Part shown: positions 39,489-45,807 of the stretch, in pieces
How positions within the stretch are numbered: position 1 is the stretch's first letter
Layout: each line of letters begins with the position of its first letter
IMG/VR virus record: IMGVR_UViG_3300013126_000037
Span: 1-57,240 of that record
Origin: a virus
Length of the DNA stretch: 57,240 nucleotides
Reading direction: 5' to 3' (one strand)
Program-made: the position numbers and the translations under genes
The notes under the pieces: generated by a model
The model's database searches: none
Told to the model about the DNA's origin: nothing
What the model saw: only the letters and a program-made list of their open reading frames with translations

Positions 39489-39759
39489 CATTGGGTCGGT
39501 TTGTAAGCGTGATAAGCGAAGGCGTGAATATCGTCCAGCTGTGCGTTTGCTCGATCACATATCGCAATCTACCCAGGAAGTGATTTGGGTTTGGTATAAG
39601 GCAGGTGTTAGTCGTCGAAAAATGAGCGAGGCACTGCTTAAATTAGGTGTGCCTAGTCCTCCGATGAAAGTGCCGTGGGGTGATAGTGCAATCCGTGTTG
39701 TTGTAGAGAAGTATAAGAGGCTGGAGGCGGCTAATGGATCGGCGGAAGAAGTTAACTGA
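39466..39759 (+). CDS. Putative small DNA-binding protein
   Basis: The protein has 97 residues from a TTG at 39466 overlapping the previous gene by 23 bp; the exact start is uncertain. The N-terminus is very basic (KRDKRRREYRPAVR). VIWVWYKAGVSRRKMSEALLKLG is a helix-turn-helix-like segment resembling the recombinase 'ia..ln..gi' helix, followed by a tryptophan turn and IRVVVEKYKRL. DNA binding is inferred. Confidence 0.5.
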   Translation: MSLSNARSIGSVCKRDKRRREYRPAVRLLDHISQSTQEVIWVWYKAGVSRRKMSEALLKLGVPSPPMKVPWGDSAIRVVVEKYKRLEAANGSAEEVN

Positions 39760-40105
39760 CGAGCAGGTTGCTGAGATTCGTGCGTTGTTTGCAGCTGGTG
39801 ACACGGGTGAGGCTATCGCCAGGCAATATGGAATAAGCCCCACTCATGCGTTCAACATCAAGAATAACCAGAAACGTTGTGTAAAGTCTGGCTTCGCAAA
39901 TGTGAGTAGGGCGTTTGCGTGGTTGCTTAAGGGATATTCTGTAAAGCGTGAGTGCTGGGAGGACGATGAATACCTGCGGTATGACAATCAGTCTCATATG
40001 TTTGTTATGACGTCAGGTGATGACACTTGGCAGTTTGATGTGTTTGAAATCGGCGGTATGGACTTATCTGTACACGATTGGAAGCGAGTAAATAATGAAG
40101 GATGA
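39734..40105 (+). CDS. HTH protein with C-terminal Tad2/DUF2829-like domain
   Basis: The protein has 123 residues and overlaps the previous gene by 26 bp. Residues 5-45 (LTDEQVAEIRALFAAGDTGE, then AIARQYGISPTHAFNIKNN) are a helix-turn-helix. Residues about 55-120 (AFAWLLKGYSVKRECWEDDE, LRYDN, then a D-x5-DW ending MDLSVHDWKRV) follow the pattern of DUF2829 proteins: 'A...L..G..V.R..W' at the start and 'D...DW' at the end. Tad2, an inhibitor of Thoeris defence, belongs there. The fusion is unusual, and the binding-pocket residues cannot be judged by eye. Confidence 0.45.
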   Translation: MDRRKKLTDEQVAEIRALFAAGDTGEAIARQYGISPTHAFNIKNNQKRCVKSGFANVSRAFAWLLKGYSVKRECWEDDEYLRYDNQSHMFVMTSGDDTWQFDVFEIGGMDLSVHDWKRVNNEG

Positions 40106-40331
40106 TGAGATTCCACGTAACTACGACCAGATTGCGGAAGAGTTTTCCAAGTTGGTGAAAGAGGCTCGTACGTCAGGCATTGATGTACTGCTTGTGATGC
40201 GTGAGTCTAGTATGTTTTCGCAAGCAACGAGGGTGTCGTTTTCAAGGAACTGCGATGATATCCTGGCATATGGATTAATCCAGTTTGCGTTTGAAACGGT
40301 TGGTGCGTGTGGGCATTTGGAGGAAGAGTAA
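40095..40331 (+). CDS. Unknown small protein
   Basis: The protein has 78 residues; its ATG lies within the end of the previous gene (11-bp overlap). It is acidic and helical (DQIAEEFSKLVKEARTSGID). No family is recognised. Confidence 0.5.
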   Translation: MKDDEIPRNYDQIAEEFSKLVKEARTSGIDVLLVMRESSMFSQATRVSFSRNCDDILAYGLIQFAFETVGACGHLEEE

Positions 40332-40682
40332 GTGACAAAAGCAACGTTGTATCAGTACAAGTTGAAGAATATCTCCGTGGTAGATGGAGACACGTTGAAG
40401 GCTGACGTAGATCTTGGGTTTGGTGTTGTTTTGGCAAGCAAAAAAATACGTCTAGCGCACATCAATTGCCCAGAGAAAAACACCGATGAAGGTCAAGAGG
40501 CTCGGTGGCATACAGAATCTCTGGTGCTTGGCATGGAAGATGTCGTCGTGGTCGTCAAGAACCATCGTGAGGATAAGTATGGACGCATTCTTGGTGATGT
40601 ACTAGTTGCTGGACATGACCTGGCTACCATGATTAAAGAAGATGGCCATGGTGTTGACTACGAGGGTGGAAAGCGAGCGTGA
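40332..40682 (+). CDS. Staphylococcal-nuclease-like (thermonuclease) protein
   Basis: The protein has 116 residues from a GTG directly after the previous stop, with GGAGGAAG upstream. The SNase OB-fold pattern is clear: VVDGDTLKADVDLGFGV, KIRLAHINCPE (Arg and Glu of the active site), EAR helix, and DKYGRILGDVLV (second active-site Arg). The Asp of DGDT and the Glu after Pro are in place, so it is probably active in calcium-dependent cleavage of DNA or RNA. It is short for the family but complete. Early expression next to a methyltransferase suggests host DNA breakdown or entry defence. Confidence 0.85.
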   Translation: MTKATLYQYKLKNISVVDGDTLKADVDLGFGVVLASKKIRLAHINCPEKNTDEGQEARWHTESLVLGMEDVVVVVKNHREDKYGRILGDVLVAGHDLATMIKEDGHGVDYEGGKRA

Positions 40683-40688
40683 TAGCAA

Positions 40689-42239
40689 GTGAGGTATTTG
40701 AGTGTTTGTTCAGGAGTTGAAGCTGCTAGTTTGGGGTGGCATGATTTAGGTTGGACACCTGTAGGGTTTGCGGAAATTGAGCCGTATCCATCAAGGGTAC
40801 TTGCGGATAGATTCCCTCATGTAAAGAACTATGGGGACATGACCCGTTATAAGGAATGGGATATTGACAGAACATCAATTGACATTATTGTCGGAGGAAC
40901 CCCCTGCCAAGCCTTCAGCGTTGCGGGAATGCGAAAAGGAATGGAAGACCCTAGGGGAAATCTCGCCTTGGTCTTTATTGGTATGGTTGATTTCTTTAGA
41001 CCCGAATGGGTTGTCTGGGAAAACGTACCCGGTTGCCTTAGTGTCAACGGAGGAAGGGACTTTGGCTCCATCCTCGGGGCGTTTTCAGAGCTCGGGTATG
41101 GGTGGTCCTATCGGATCTTGGACGCTCAGTACTTCGGCGTGCCCCAAAGACGCCAAAGAGTCTTTCTTGTCGGACATTCTTCAGGAGATCCACGACGTTC
41201 CGGAAAAGTACTATTTGAGTCCGACTGCGTGCGAAGGCATTCTCAGGAGAGCCGAAAAACGAGGAAAGTCACTCCCACCGCTACTACGACAGGCACTGTT
41301 AGCAGTAAGTGGGCGAAAGGAGCAGGAGGACCAGCAGGAGACGAAGCCTACAACTTAGTCACGGTAATGTATGAAAACCATCCTAATGACAGCCGGGTCA
41401 CTGGACCTGTTGATGAATCACCTACAGTCGCAGCTCGGTGGGGTACAGGTGGAGGTAATACTCCACTTGTACAGCATGCATATCGCAAGTCGAGGCGCGC
41501 TCAGAGCACTGAAGACCATGAGACGTGGGTCGAAGACGAGGTCGCAAACACGTTAAACACGTTTGACGTTGGCGATATTCGCAGTACTAACTTGGCTGTG
41601 CAACCTATTGCTCTTGCTGAAAACACAATAGGTCGACAGCCAACTAACGGAGGTAATGGAAACGGGTTTACGGTTGGTGGACCAATGTATACACTCAATG
41701 CAACAGGCGTGCATGGTGTAGCCCAAGCGTTCACGGCCGCCCAGGTACGTCGAAGCGGTACGGTGCAACTGAGCGACATATCGCCAACGCTAACATCGCA
41801 AAACAAGCAAGGTGACACAGCACCATTGGTATTCGCATTTGAGCCAGGATCGATAGCTCGCAACGCTGGTCCAACGGGCATGGATACTGTATGCTCTACT
41901 CTTCGAGCAGACATGGGTGACAATCAACCCGCAGTACTTTCGGTTGAGCCAAGCACATTCAAAGTGCGTGGTGGATGCGACGGTGGAGGTAAAGGTTATC
42001 TTGGACAAACGGAAAAGGCATTTACTGTGTCAACTACACAGGATCAATATCTGTCACTGAACATGGTAGTGCGTAGGCTCACACCGACCGAATGCGAACG
42101 CTTGCAAGGTATGCCTGACGAGTGGGCTAAGGCTTCAGGTAAAGAGTCAGATTCGGCTCGTTACAAGGCAATAGGTAACAGCATGGCAGTGCCTGTTATG
42201 AAGTGGATTGGTGAAAGGATACAAAAGGAAAGTTTATGA
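40689..42239 (+). CDS. DNA (cytosine-5-)-methyltransferase
   Basis: This 516-residue C5 methyltransferase is read from a GTG with a near GTGAGG context. Motifs: I LSVCSGVEAASLGW (4-17, AdoMet site), IV GGTPCQAFSVAG (catalytic Cys 73), VI ENV (111-113), VIII QRRQRVF (153-159), IX RRLTPTECERLQG and X YKAIGNSMAVPV at the end. Between VIII and IX lies about 300 residues of repeated SPT-type segments (ESPTVAARWGTGGGNTPLVQ; ISPTLTSQNKQGDTAPLVF), the target-recognition region, longer than usual. It would methylate phage DNA against host restriction. A second gene lies inside it in the +1 frame. Confidence 0.95.
   Translation: MRYLSVCSGVEAASLGWHDLGWTPVGFAEIEPYPSRVLADRFPHVKNYGDMTRYKEWDIDRTSIDIIVGGTPCQAFSVAGMRKGMEDPRGNLALVFIGMVDFFRPEWVVWENVPGCLSVNGGRDFGSILGAFSELGYGWSYRILDAQYFGVPQRRQRVFLVGHSSGDPRRSGKVLFESDCVRRHSQESRKTRKVTPTATTTGTVSSKWAKGAGGPAGDEAYNLVTVMYENHPNDSRVTGPVDESPTVAARWGTGGGNTPLVQHAYRKSRRAQSTEDHETWVEDEVANTLNTFDVGDIRSTNLAVQPIALAENTIGRQPTNGGNGNGFTVGGPMYTLNATGVHGVAQAFTAAQVRRSGTVQLSDISPTLTSQNKQGDTAPLVFAFEPGSIARNAGPTGMDTVCSTLRADMGDNQPAVLSVEPSTFKVRGGCDGGGKGYLGQTEKAFTVSTTQDQYLSLNMVVRRLTPTECERLQGMPDEWAKASGKESDSARYKAIGNSMAVPVMKWIGERIQKESL
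40864..41358 (+). CDS. Gene nested out of frame inside the methyltransferase
   Basis: This 164-residue frame lies wholly inside the methyltransferase gene, +1 to it, starting at a TTG with AAGGAATGG upstream. The sequence is not random: SFLSDILQ, KYYLSPTACEGILRRAEKRG and LPPLLRQALLAV match a phage protein family I recognise (typically '..SLSDILE....yyLSprAcaGILRRAekRGk.LP..L..AL'). In other phages these proteins also accompany cytosine methyltransferases. SGMGGPIGSWTLSTSACP precedes it as in that family. Function is unknown. Alternative: a conserved shadow forced by the methyltransferase codons. Confidence 0.6.
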   Translation: MTEHQLTLLSEEPPAKPSALRECEKEWKTLGEISPWSLLVWLISLDPNGLSGKTYPVALVSTEEGTLAPSSGRFQSSGMGGPIGSWTLSTSACPKDAKESFLSDILQEIHDVPEKYYLSPTACEGILRRAEKRGKSLPPLLRQALLAVSGRKEQEDQQETKPTT

Positions 42240-42694
42240 AGTTGATTTACGAAGTTATGGAGCATGGCGTAGAACCCTTCGCCGTGCCTCTACCTGAGTA
42301 TAAAGGTAACGCCGCATGCTTCGATATCGCAGCTGCTGTGAAGAAACCAGTGTCTATACACCCAGGTAAATACGCAGTTATCCCTACAGCACTTAAATTC
42401 AAGATACCTGCGGGTTACGAGTTGCAAGTTAGGTCACGCAGTGGCTTGGCGGCATCGTATGGATTGTTTGTGCTAAACGCACCAGGCACAATTGATGAAG
42501 ACTTTCAAGGTGAACTAAAAGTTATCTTGATGAATCTAGGGGAAAACGTAGAACATATTTGCAGGGGGTCACGAATTGCTCAGGTATCACTCAGCCCGGT
42601 CACAAAGGCAGAACTCATTGAACTCAACACGGGAGACTTATTTGAACAACAAACTGAAAGAGGGAGTAACGGGTTTGGATCAACAGGTAGATAA
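42236..42694 (+). CDS. dut: Deoxyuridine 5'-triphosphate nucleotidohydrolase (dUTPase)
   Basis: The protein has 152 residues, starting in an ATGA overlap with the methyltransferase stop. All five trimeric dUTPase motifs are present: ACFDIAAA, RSRSGLA, LNAPGTIDEDFQGELKV, RIAQVSLSP and RGSNGFGSTGR. It hydrolyses dUTP to dUMP and pyrophosphate, keeping uracil out of phage DNA and supplying dTMP precursor. Confidence 0.95.
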   Translation: MKLIYEVMEHGVEPFAVPLPEYKGNAACFDIAAAVKKPVSIHPGKYAVIPTALKFKIPAGYELQVRSRSGLAASYGLFVLNAPGTIDEDFQGELKVILMNLGENVEHICRGSRIAQVSLSPVTKAELIELNTGDLFEQQTERGSNGFGSTGR

Positions 42695-43022
42695 AGGCAC
42701 TGTTGTACACGGACTCAATGAACACTACCGACGTAACGCAATAGATGCTGTAGAAGTGTCCGATGACTGGGAACTTACCCGTTATGAATTCTCAGCACTT
42801 AAGTATTTGCAGCGACGTGGGCAGAAGCCAGGTACTACGTACAACAAAGATTTGTGCAAAGCCATCTGGTATCTCGTATATTGTGTAACCAAGGACAAGA
42901 AGTTTACTGGATGCATCACAGAAATGGTGCTTGCATACACAGGTGAATGTCCAAACGCACAAGCAAACGAAGTTACTAAATACATGCGAAGGGAAAAGTA
43001 TGGACCGACCAATTGCAGTTAG
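42675..43022 (+). CDS. DUF3310-like small phage protein
   Basis: I read 115 residues from the TTG at 42675, eight bases after GAGGGAG; the frame is open further upstream inside dut. The pattern HYRRNAIDAVEV, then RYEFSALKYLQRRGQKPG and DLCKAIWYLVY matches the DUF3310 family ('HY..id.ie.....f..g.aiKYl.R.g.K....eDL.KA.wYl'), common in tailed phages and sometimes called nucleotide-kinase-like without proof. Overlaps both neighbours by about 20 bp. Confidence 0.65.
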   Translation: MDQQVDKGTVVHGLNEHYRRNAIDAVEVSDDWELTRYEFSALKYLQRRGQKPGTTYNKDLCKAIWYLVYCVTKDKKFTGCITEMVLAYTGECPNAQANEVTKYMRREKYGPTNCS

Positions 43023-43545
43023 AGCAATCATGAATGCCCGTCTAAATCTTGGTGTGTGCGAGACGGGTGGTGAAAACAGAGGCAAAGAAGTCGAAGCGTA
43101 TTTGGCTAGTTGCGTGCCTCCATTGCCACCAGGTTCACCCTGGTGTGTTGCTCATGTACGCTACAGGCTCAAACAAGCAGCTACAGACTTGGGGCTTACG
43201 TATGACACATCTATGCCAAGGACTGGTTACACTCCTAATTGGGTAAGGTGGGCGAAACGTACAAATAACTGGGTGTCTGTCAAAGCAGCAAAAGCCAACC
43301 CGCATCTATTGCGTGAAGGTGACGTTGTGTGCTTTTACTTTAAAACACTTGGTAGATGCGCACACATGGGAATGATTGACGCCGTACGGTCAGATGGTTC
43401 TGGCGTGCTTACTGTCGAAGGCAACACATCACCAGAAAAAGGGGATGACAATTATGTCGACCGAGACGGTGATGGGCTGTACCCAAAAGTACGCGATTGG
43501 AGTGAACTTGGCGAGTTTGGCGGGTTCATTACAATAAACTTTTAA
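43000..43545 (+). CDS. CHAP-type endolysin (peptidoglycan hydrolase)
   Basis: The protein has 181 residues from ATG 43000 with GAAGGG seven bases upstream. The fold signature is NRGKEVEAYLASCVPP, PGSPWCVAHVRYRL (catalytic Cys), GDVVCFYFKTLGRCAHMGMI (catalytic His) and VLTVEGNTS (Glu/Asn of the site). No separate binding domain or signal peptide is seen, so a holin would be needed for release. A start further upstream is open but crosses the previous gene. Confidence 0.75.
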   Translation: MDRPIAVRAIMNARLNLGVCETGGENRGKEVEAYLASCVPPLPPGSPWCVAHVRYRLKQAATDLGLTYDTSMPRTGYTPNWVRWAKRTNNWVSVKAAKANPHLLREGDVVCFYFKTLGRCAHMGMIDAVRSDGSGVLTVEGNTSPEKGDDNYVDRDGDGLYPKVRDWSELGEFGGFITINF

Positions 43546-43553
43546 AGATGGTA

Positions 43554-43583
43554 AAGTATCTTGTGGTAAGACACAAGATACTT
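43554..43583. promoter_or_regulatory. 12-bp inverted repeat, likely operator of the Cro-like gene
   Basis: AAGTATCTTGTG and CACAAGATACTT (43554-43565, 43572-43583) form a perfect inverted repeat around GTAAGA. It ends 16 bp before the ATG of the HTH gene and just before its ribosome site. No T run follows, so an operator is more likely than a terminator. Confidence 0.65.
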
Positions 43584-43599
43584 ACCTGAAAGGAATCAT

Positions 43600-43902
43600 A
43601 TGGCAAGACCACATGTGAAGCGGACAAAGCTGCATCATCTGTGTGACCGGGCCGGCTTGACGCAACGTATGTTCGCCGAGCAGGTAGGTGCAGATGAATC
43701 AACAACATCTCTATGGCTCAGCGGAAAAAGAATGCCTAGTGCAAATGTAGTACCAAAGATTGCAGAAGTACTTGGGATGGAAGCCAACTACTTACTTGGA
43801 CTGTTTGTGGCTATGGAGCTTCGACGGAATTACGGCGACACGGTATGTAGATTCGTCTACACACATCTGAATCAACTATCGGCGGAAGAAGACTATTCAT
43901 AA
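43600..43902 (+). CDS. Cro/C1-type (XRE) helix-turn-helix regulator
   Basis: The protein has 100 residues with GAAAGGA before ATG. Residues 8-65 are a standard XRE domain: LHHLCDRAGLTQRMFAEQVG, STTSLWLSGKRMPSANVVPK and IAEVLGMEANYLLGL. No C-terminal cleavage domain is present, so it is a small Cro-like protein. A strong inverted repeat lies just upstream and suggests autoregulation. Confidence 0.88.
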   Translation: MARPHVKRTKLHHLCDRAGLTQRMFAEQVGADESTTSLWLSGKRMPSANVVPKIAEVLGMEANYLLGLFVAMELRRNYGDTVCRFVYTHLNQLSAEEDYS

Positions 43903-43903
43903 A

Positions 43904-44287
43904 ATGATTAACTGCGTAACGCTTACTGGAAGACTATGTGCAGACCCTGAATTCAAACAGACAACAGGTTCATTGCCCATAGCAAAACTCAACATTGCTG
44001 TCGACAGGAAAGGACGTGAAAAGGAAACGGACTTTTTTGACGCTGTATGTTTTGGTAAAACGGCTGACTTTGCATGTACCTACTTGTCAAAGGGACAACT
44101 AGTAGGAATCACTGGGAGCCTTAAGATGCGTCAGTATCAAGCCAAGGATGGCAGTAATCGCAAAGTAGTTGAAGTTGTCGTTGACAAACTTACGCCACTT
44201 GAGTACAAAGACAAGCAAGCAAGCTCGTCACAGTCAATGAATCAAGCACCTATTGCTATCGATGACATTGAAGACCCGTTTGCCTAA
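43904..44287 (+). CDS. ssb: Single-stranded DNA-binding protein
   Basis: The protein has 127 residues. The OB-fold is typical: INCVTLTGRLCADPEFK, IAKLNIAVDR, DFFDAVCFGKTADF, GQLVGITGSLKM and RKVVEVVVDKLTPLE. A short disordered linker leads to the acidic tip DDIEDPFA, the element through which bacterial-type SSB recruits host partners. It lies one base after the HTH gene. Confidence 0.95.
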   Translation: MINCVTLTGRLCADPEFKQTTGSLPIAKLNIAVDRKGREKETDFFDAVCFGKTADFACTYLSKGQLVGITGSLKMRQYQAKDGSNRKVVEVVVDKLTPLEYKDKQASSSQSMNQAPIAIDDIEDPFA

Positions 44288-44294
44288 AAGATGC

Positions 44295-44317
44295 CTGGGC
44301 TATTTTATATAGCCCAG
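44295..44317. terminator. Terminator after ssb, shared with the convergent regulator gene
   Basis: CTGGGCTA and TAGCCCAG (44295-44302, 44310-44317) form an 8-bp stem followed by TTTTCT on the + strand. The left arm includes the stop codon of the convergent regulator; on the - strand ATCTTTT follows. Confidence 0.85.
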
Positions 44318-44605
44318 TTTTCTACCCTTGTTGCATGCTTGCGTACGTGCATCACGTCCACTGCAACCAAGTTTCCAATACATTGAATCCATATGAAACT
44401 GCACTGTCCTGTGGCTGATACCTAAACTTGCAGCCATCTGTTTTGCGGTCAACTTACTTGGCATCATTCCAAGGATTTGACGCTCTCGATCTGATAGTTC
44501 GTATATTACGTCTGTACGAGATTCTTTTTCTGCTGGCGCTTCATCATGTGAACGCCAAGTAAAACCATCAAAATACATACCCTCACGGGAATCTTCCATA
44601 AACAT
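44300..44605 (-). CDS. Orphan LuxR/GerE-type DNA-binding protein
   Basis: The protein has 101 residues with GAAAGG before ATG (a second ATG two codons in). Residues 36-100 form a GerE domain: LSDRERQILGMMPSKLTAKQ, MAASLGISHRTVQFHMDSMY and KLGCSGRDARTQA. There is no receiver or autoinducer domain. It is the only - strand gene among rightward genes and is convergent with ssb. LuxR-type proteins often bind ACCT...AGGT palindromes, which resemble the cassette promoter sites, so it is a candidate activator of those promoters (inference). Confidence 0.85.
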   Translation of the reverse strand: MFMEDSREGMYFDGFTWRSHDEAPAEKESRTDVIYELSDRERQILGMMPSKLTAKQMAASLGISHRTVQFHMDSMYWKLGCSGRDARTQACNKGRKLGYIK

Positions 44606-44671
44606 TACCTTTCATGTACAATCCAATTGTGTTTTATCTGCGATTGTAGCATACCTGCTAGCGAGGTTATC
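44606..44671. promoter_or_regulatory. Divergent promoter region with ACCTGCTAGCGAGGT motif
   Basis: The 66-bp gap between the divergent regulator and the next gene contains TACCTGCTAGCGAGGT (44652-44667), combining both halves of the cassette-promoter palindromes. Its GAGG also serves as ribosome site for the rightward gene. Confidence 0.5.
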
Positions 44672-44923
44672 ATGGGAGTTGTAAAAAAATATCAGAATCC
44701 GTCTGGTGGACTCAATGCCGCTGGGCGTGCGCACTTCAAGAAAACTGAAGGATTAAACCTTAAGCCTCCAGCGCCAAACCCCAAAACGCCTAAAGATGCA
44801 TCAAGGCGCAAGTCTTTTTGTGCACGTATGGAAGGCATGAAGCGTGTAAACACGTCAGCAAAAACTGCAAATGATCCGAATAGTCGAATCAACAAATCAC
44901 TTAGAGCTTGGAACTGTAAATAA
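44672..44923 (+). CDS. DUF6321-like small phage protein
   Basis: The protein has 83 residues from the ATG after GCGAGG; the longer frame crosses the regulatory gap. It has the family signature KYQNPSGGLNAAGRAHFKKT, LKPP, SRRKSFCARMEGMK and a closing SLRAWNC. These proteins are widespread in tailed phages, usually near virion genes. The function is unknown. Confidence 0.8.
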   Translation: MGVVKKYQNPSGGLNAAGRAHFKKTEGLNLKPPAPNPKTPKDASRRKSFCARMEGMKRVNTSAKTANDPNSRINKSLRAWNCK

Positions 44924-44958
44924 AGCAGACTCTACATGTAGGGTGAAAGGAAACAACT

Positions 44959-45393
44959 ATGCCTCAATCAACGCCACCGCGCCCGTCAGCTAATCCTGGT
45001 GGAGAGCGTGGACTGTATCGCAGTGATGCATCACGAGCAACTGTACCGGGGTCAAGGCGACCACAGACTGCAGCGCAGCGTGCTTTGAACCCTGGTCGAG
45101 TTGCACATGCTGCATCTGAAGCCCGTGGTCAATCACGGGGAAGAGCACAAGGAGTTGGCATTGGTGCAACATTAATCGGGTCGGCGATGGCTATTAAAGG
45201 CGCATATGACAACCAAATGGCAGAAAATGCTAAGTTTAATGCGTTTAATAGAGGTAAAGCTGCTGGTCGACAAACGGATTCCGCTGGTCGGTCAACGTCA
45301 CCTGTAGGTAAAAATCCTAAAGAAACGTATAAAGCACCTGTGACAAAAGCACTATTGAATGACGGTCGGAAACCAGTCGTCAAACCAAAATAA
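44959..45393 (+). CDS. Basic low-complexity protein, possible virion component
   Basis: The protein has 144 residues with GAAAGGA before ATG. It is Arg/Gly/Ser/Ala-rich with one hydrophobic stretch (GVGIGATLIGSAMAIKG, about 66-82), a profile shared with the following genes. Ejection or minor capsid role is possible. No family is recognised. Confidence 0.5.
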   Translation: MPQSTPPRPSANPGGERGLYRSDASRATVPGSRRPQTAAQRALNPGRVAHAASEARGQSRGRAQGVGIGATLIGSAMAIKGAYDNQMAENAKFNAFNRGKAAGRQTDSAGRSTSPVGKNPKETYKAPVTKALLNDGRKPVVKPK

Positions 45394-45441
45394 CTTGGCT
45401 ATATGAGGTAGCAAAATGGTTACCAGAAAAGGAAAAACAAG

Positions 45442-45597
45442 ATGAGTTGCAAACAGTGTGGTAGTCCAATGTACGGTGGTGCATGTATGAAATGTAGTGG
45501 GAAGGGCAAACCCATGGACAATAAAAATATGAAACCATCGACAAAAGGTAAAGGTAAGAACATGATGCCTATGATGGCAGCCAAACGAGGTAAGTAA
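45442..45597 (+). CDS. 51-residue zinc-ribbon peptide
   Basis: ATG 45442 is preceded by AAAAGGA. CKQCGSPMYGGACMKC has two CxxC pairs ten residues apart, a minimal zinc ribbon; the rest is Lys/Met-rich. The stop overlaps the next start (TAATG). The function is unknown. Confidence 0.65.
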   Translation: MSCKQCGSPMYGGACMKCSGKGKPMDNKNMKPSTKGKGKNMMPMMAAKRGK

Positions 45598-45806
45598 TGA
45601 ACACTGTGCCCAGTAAGCCAAAAGATGGTAAAGCTACGCCTACAAAAGAAGAAATTAAGGCTGTGATGCCTAATAATGCCATGCCAGCGCATATGCCAAT
45701 GCGTGGCTTGTCTAGGCTGATGCAAGCTCGTCAAGAAAATGGTGCTGGGCGCAGTATTAATAACTTAATGAACGCTCAGGCAAGACAAACCAAATTCAGA
45801 GGCTGA
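45597..45806 (+). CDS. Unknown small protein
   Basis: The protein has 69 residues, translationally coupled to the zinc-ribbon gene by TAATG. It is Met/Pro/Ala-rich (AVMPNNAMPAHMPMRGL) with a basic helix after that. No family is recognised. Likely a virion-associated or assembly peptide by position. Confidence 0.55.
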   Translation: MNTVPSKPKDGKATPTKEEIKAVMPNNAMPAHMPMRGLSRLMQARQENGAGRSINNLMNAQARQTKFRG

Positions 45807-45807
45807 T

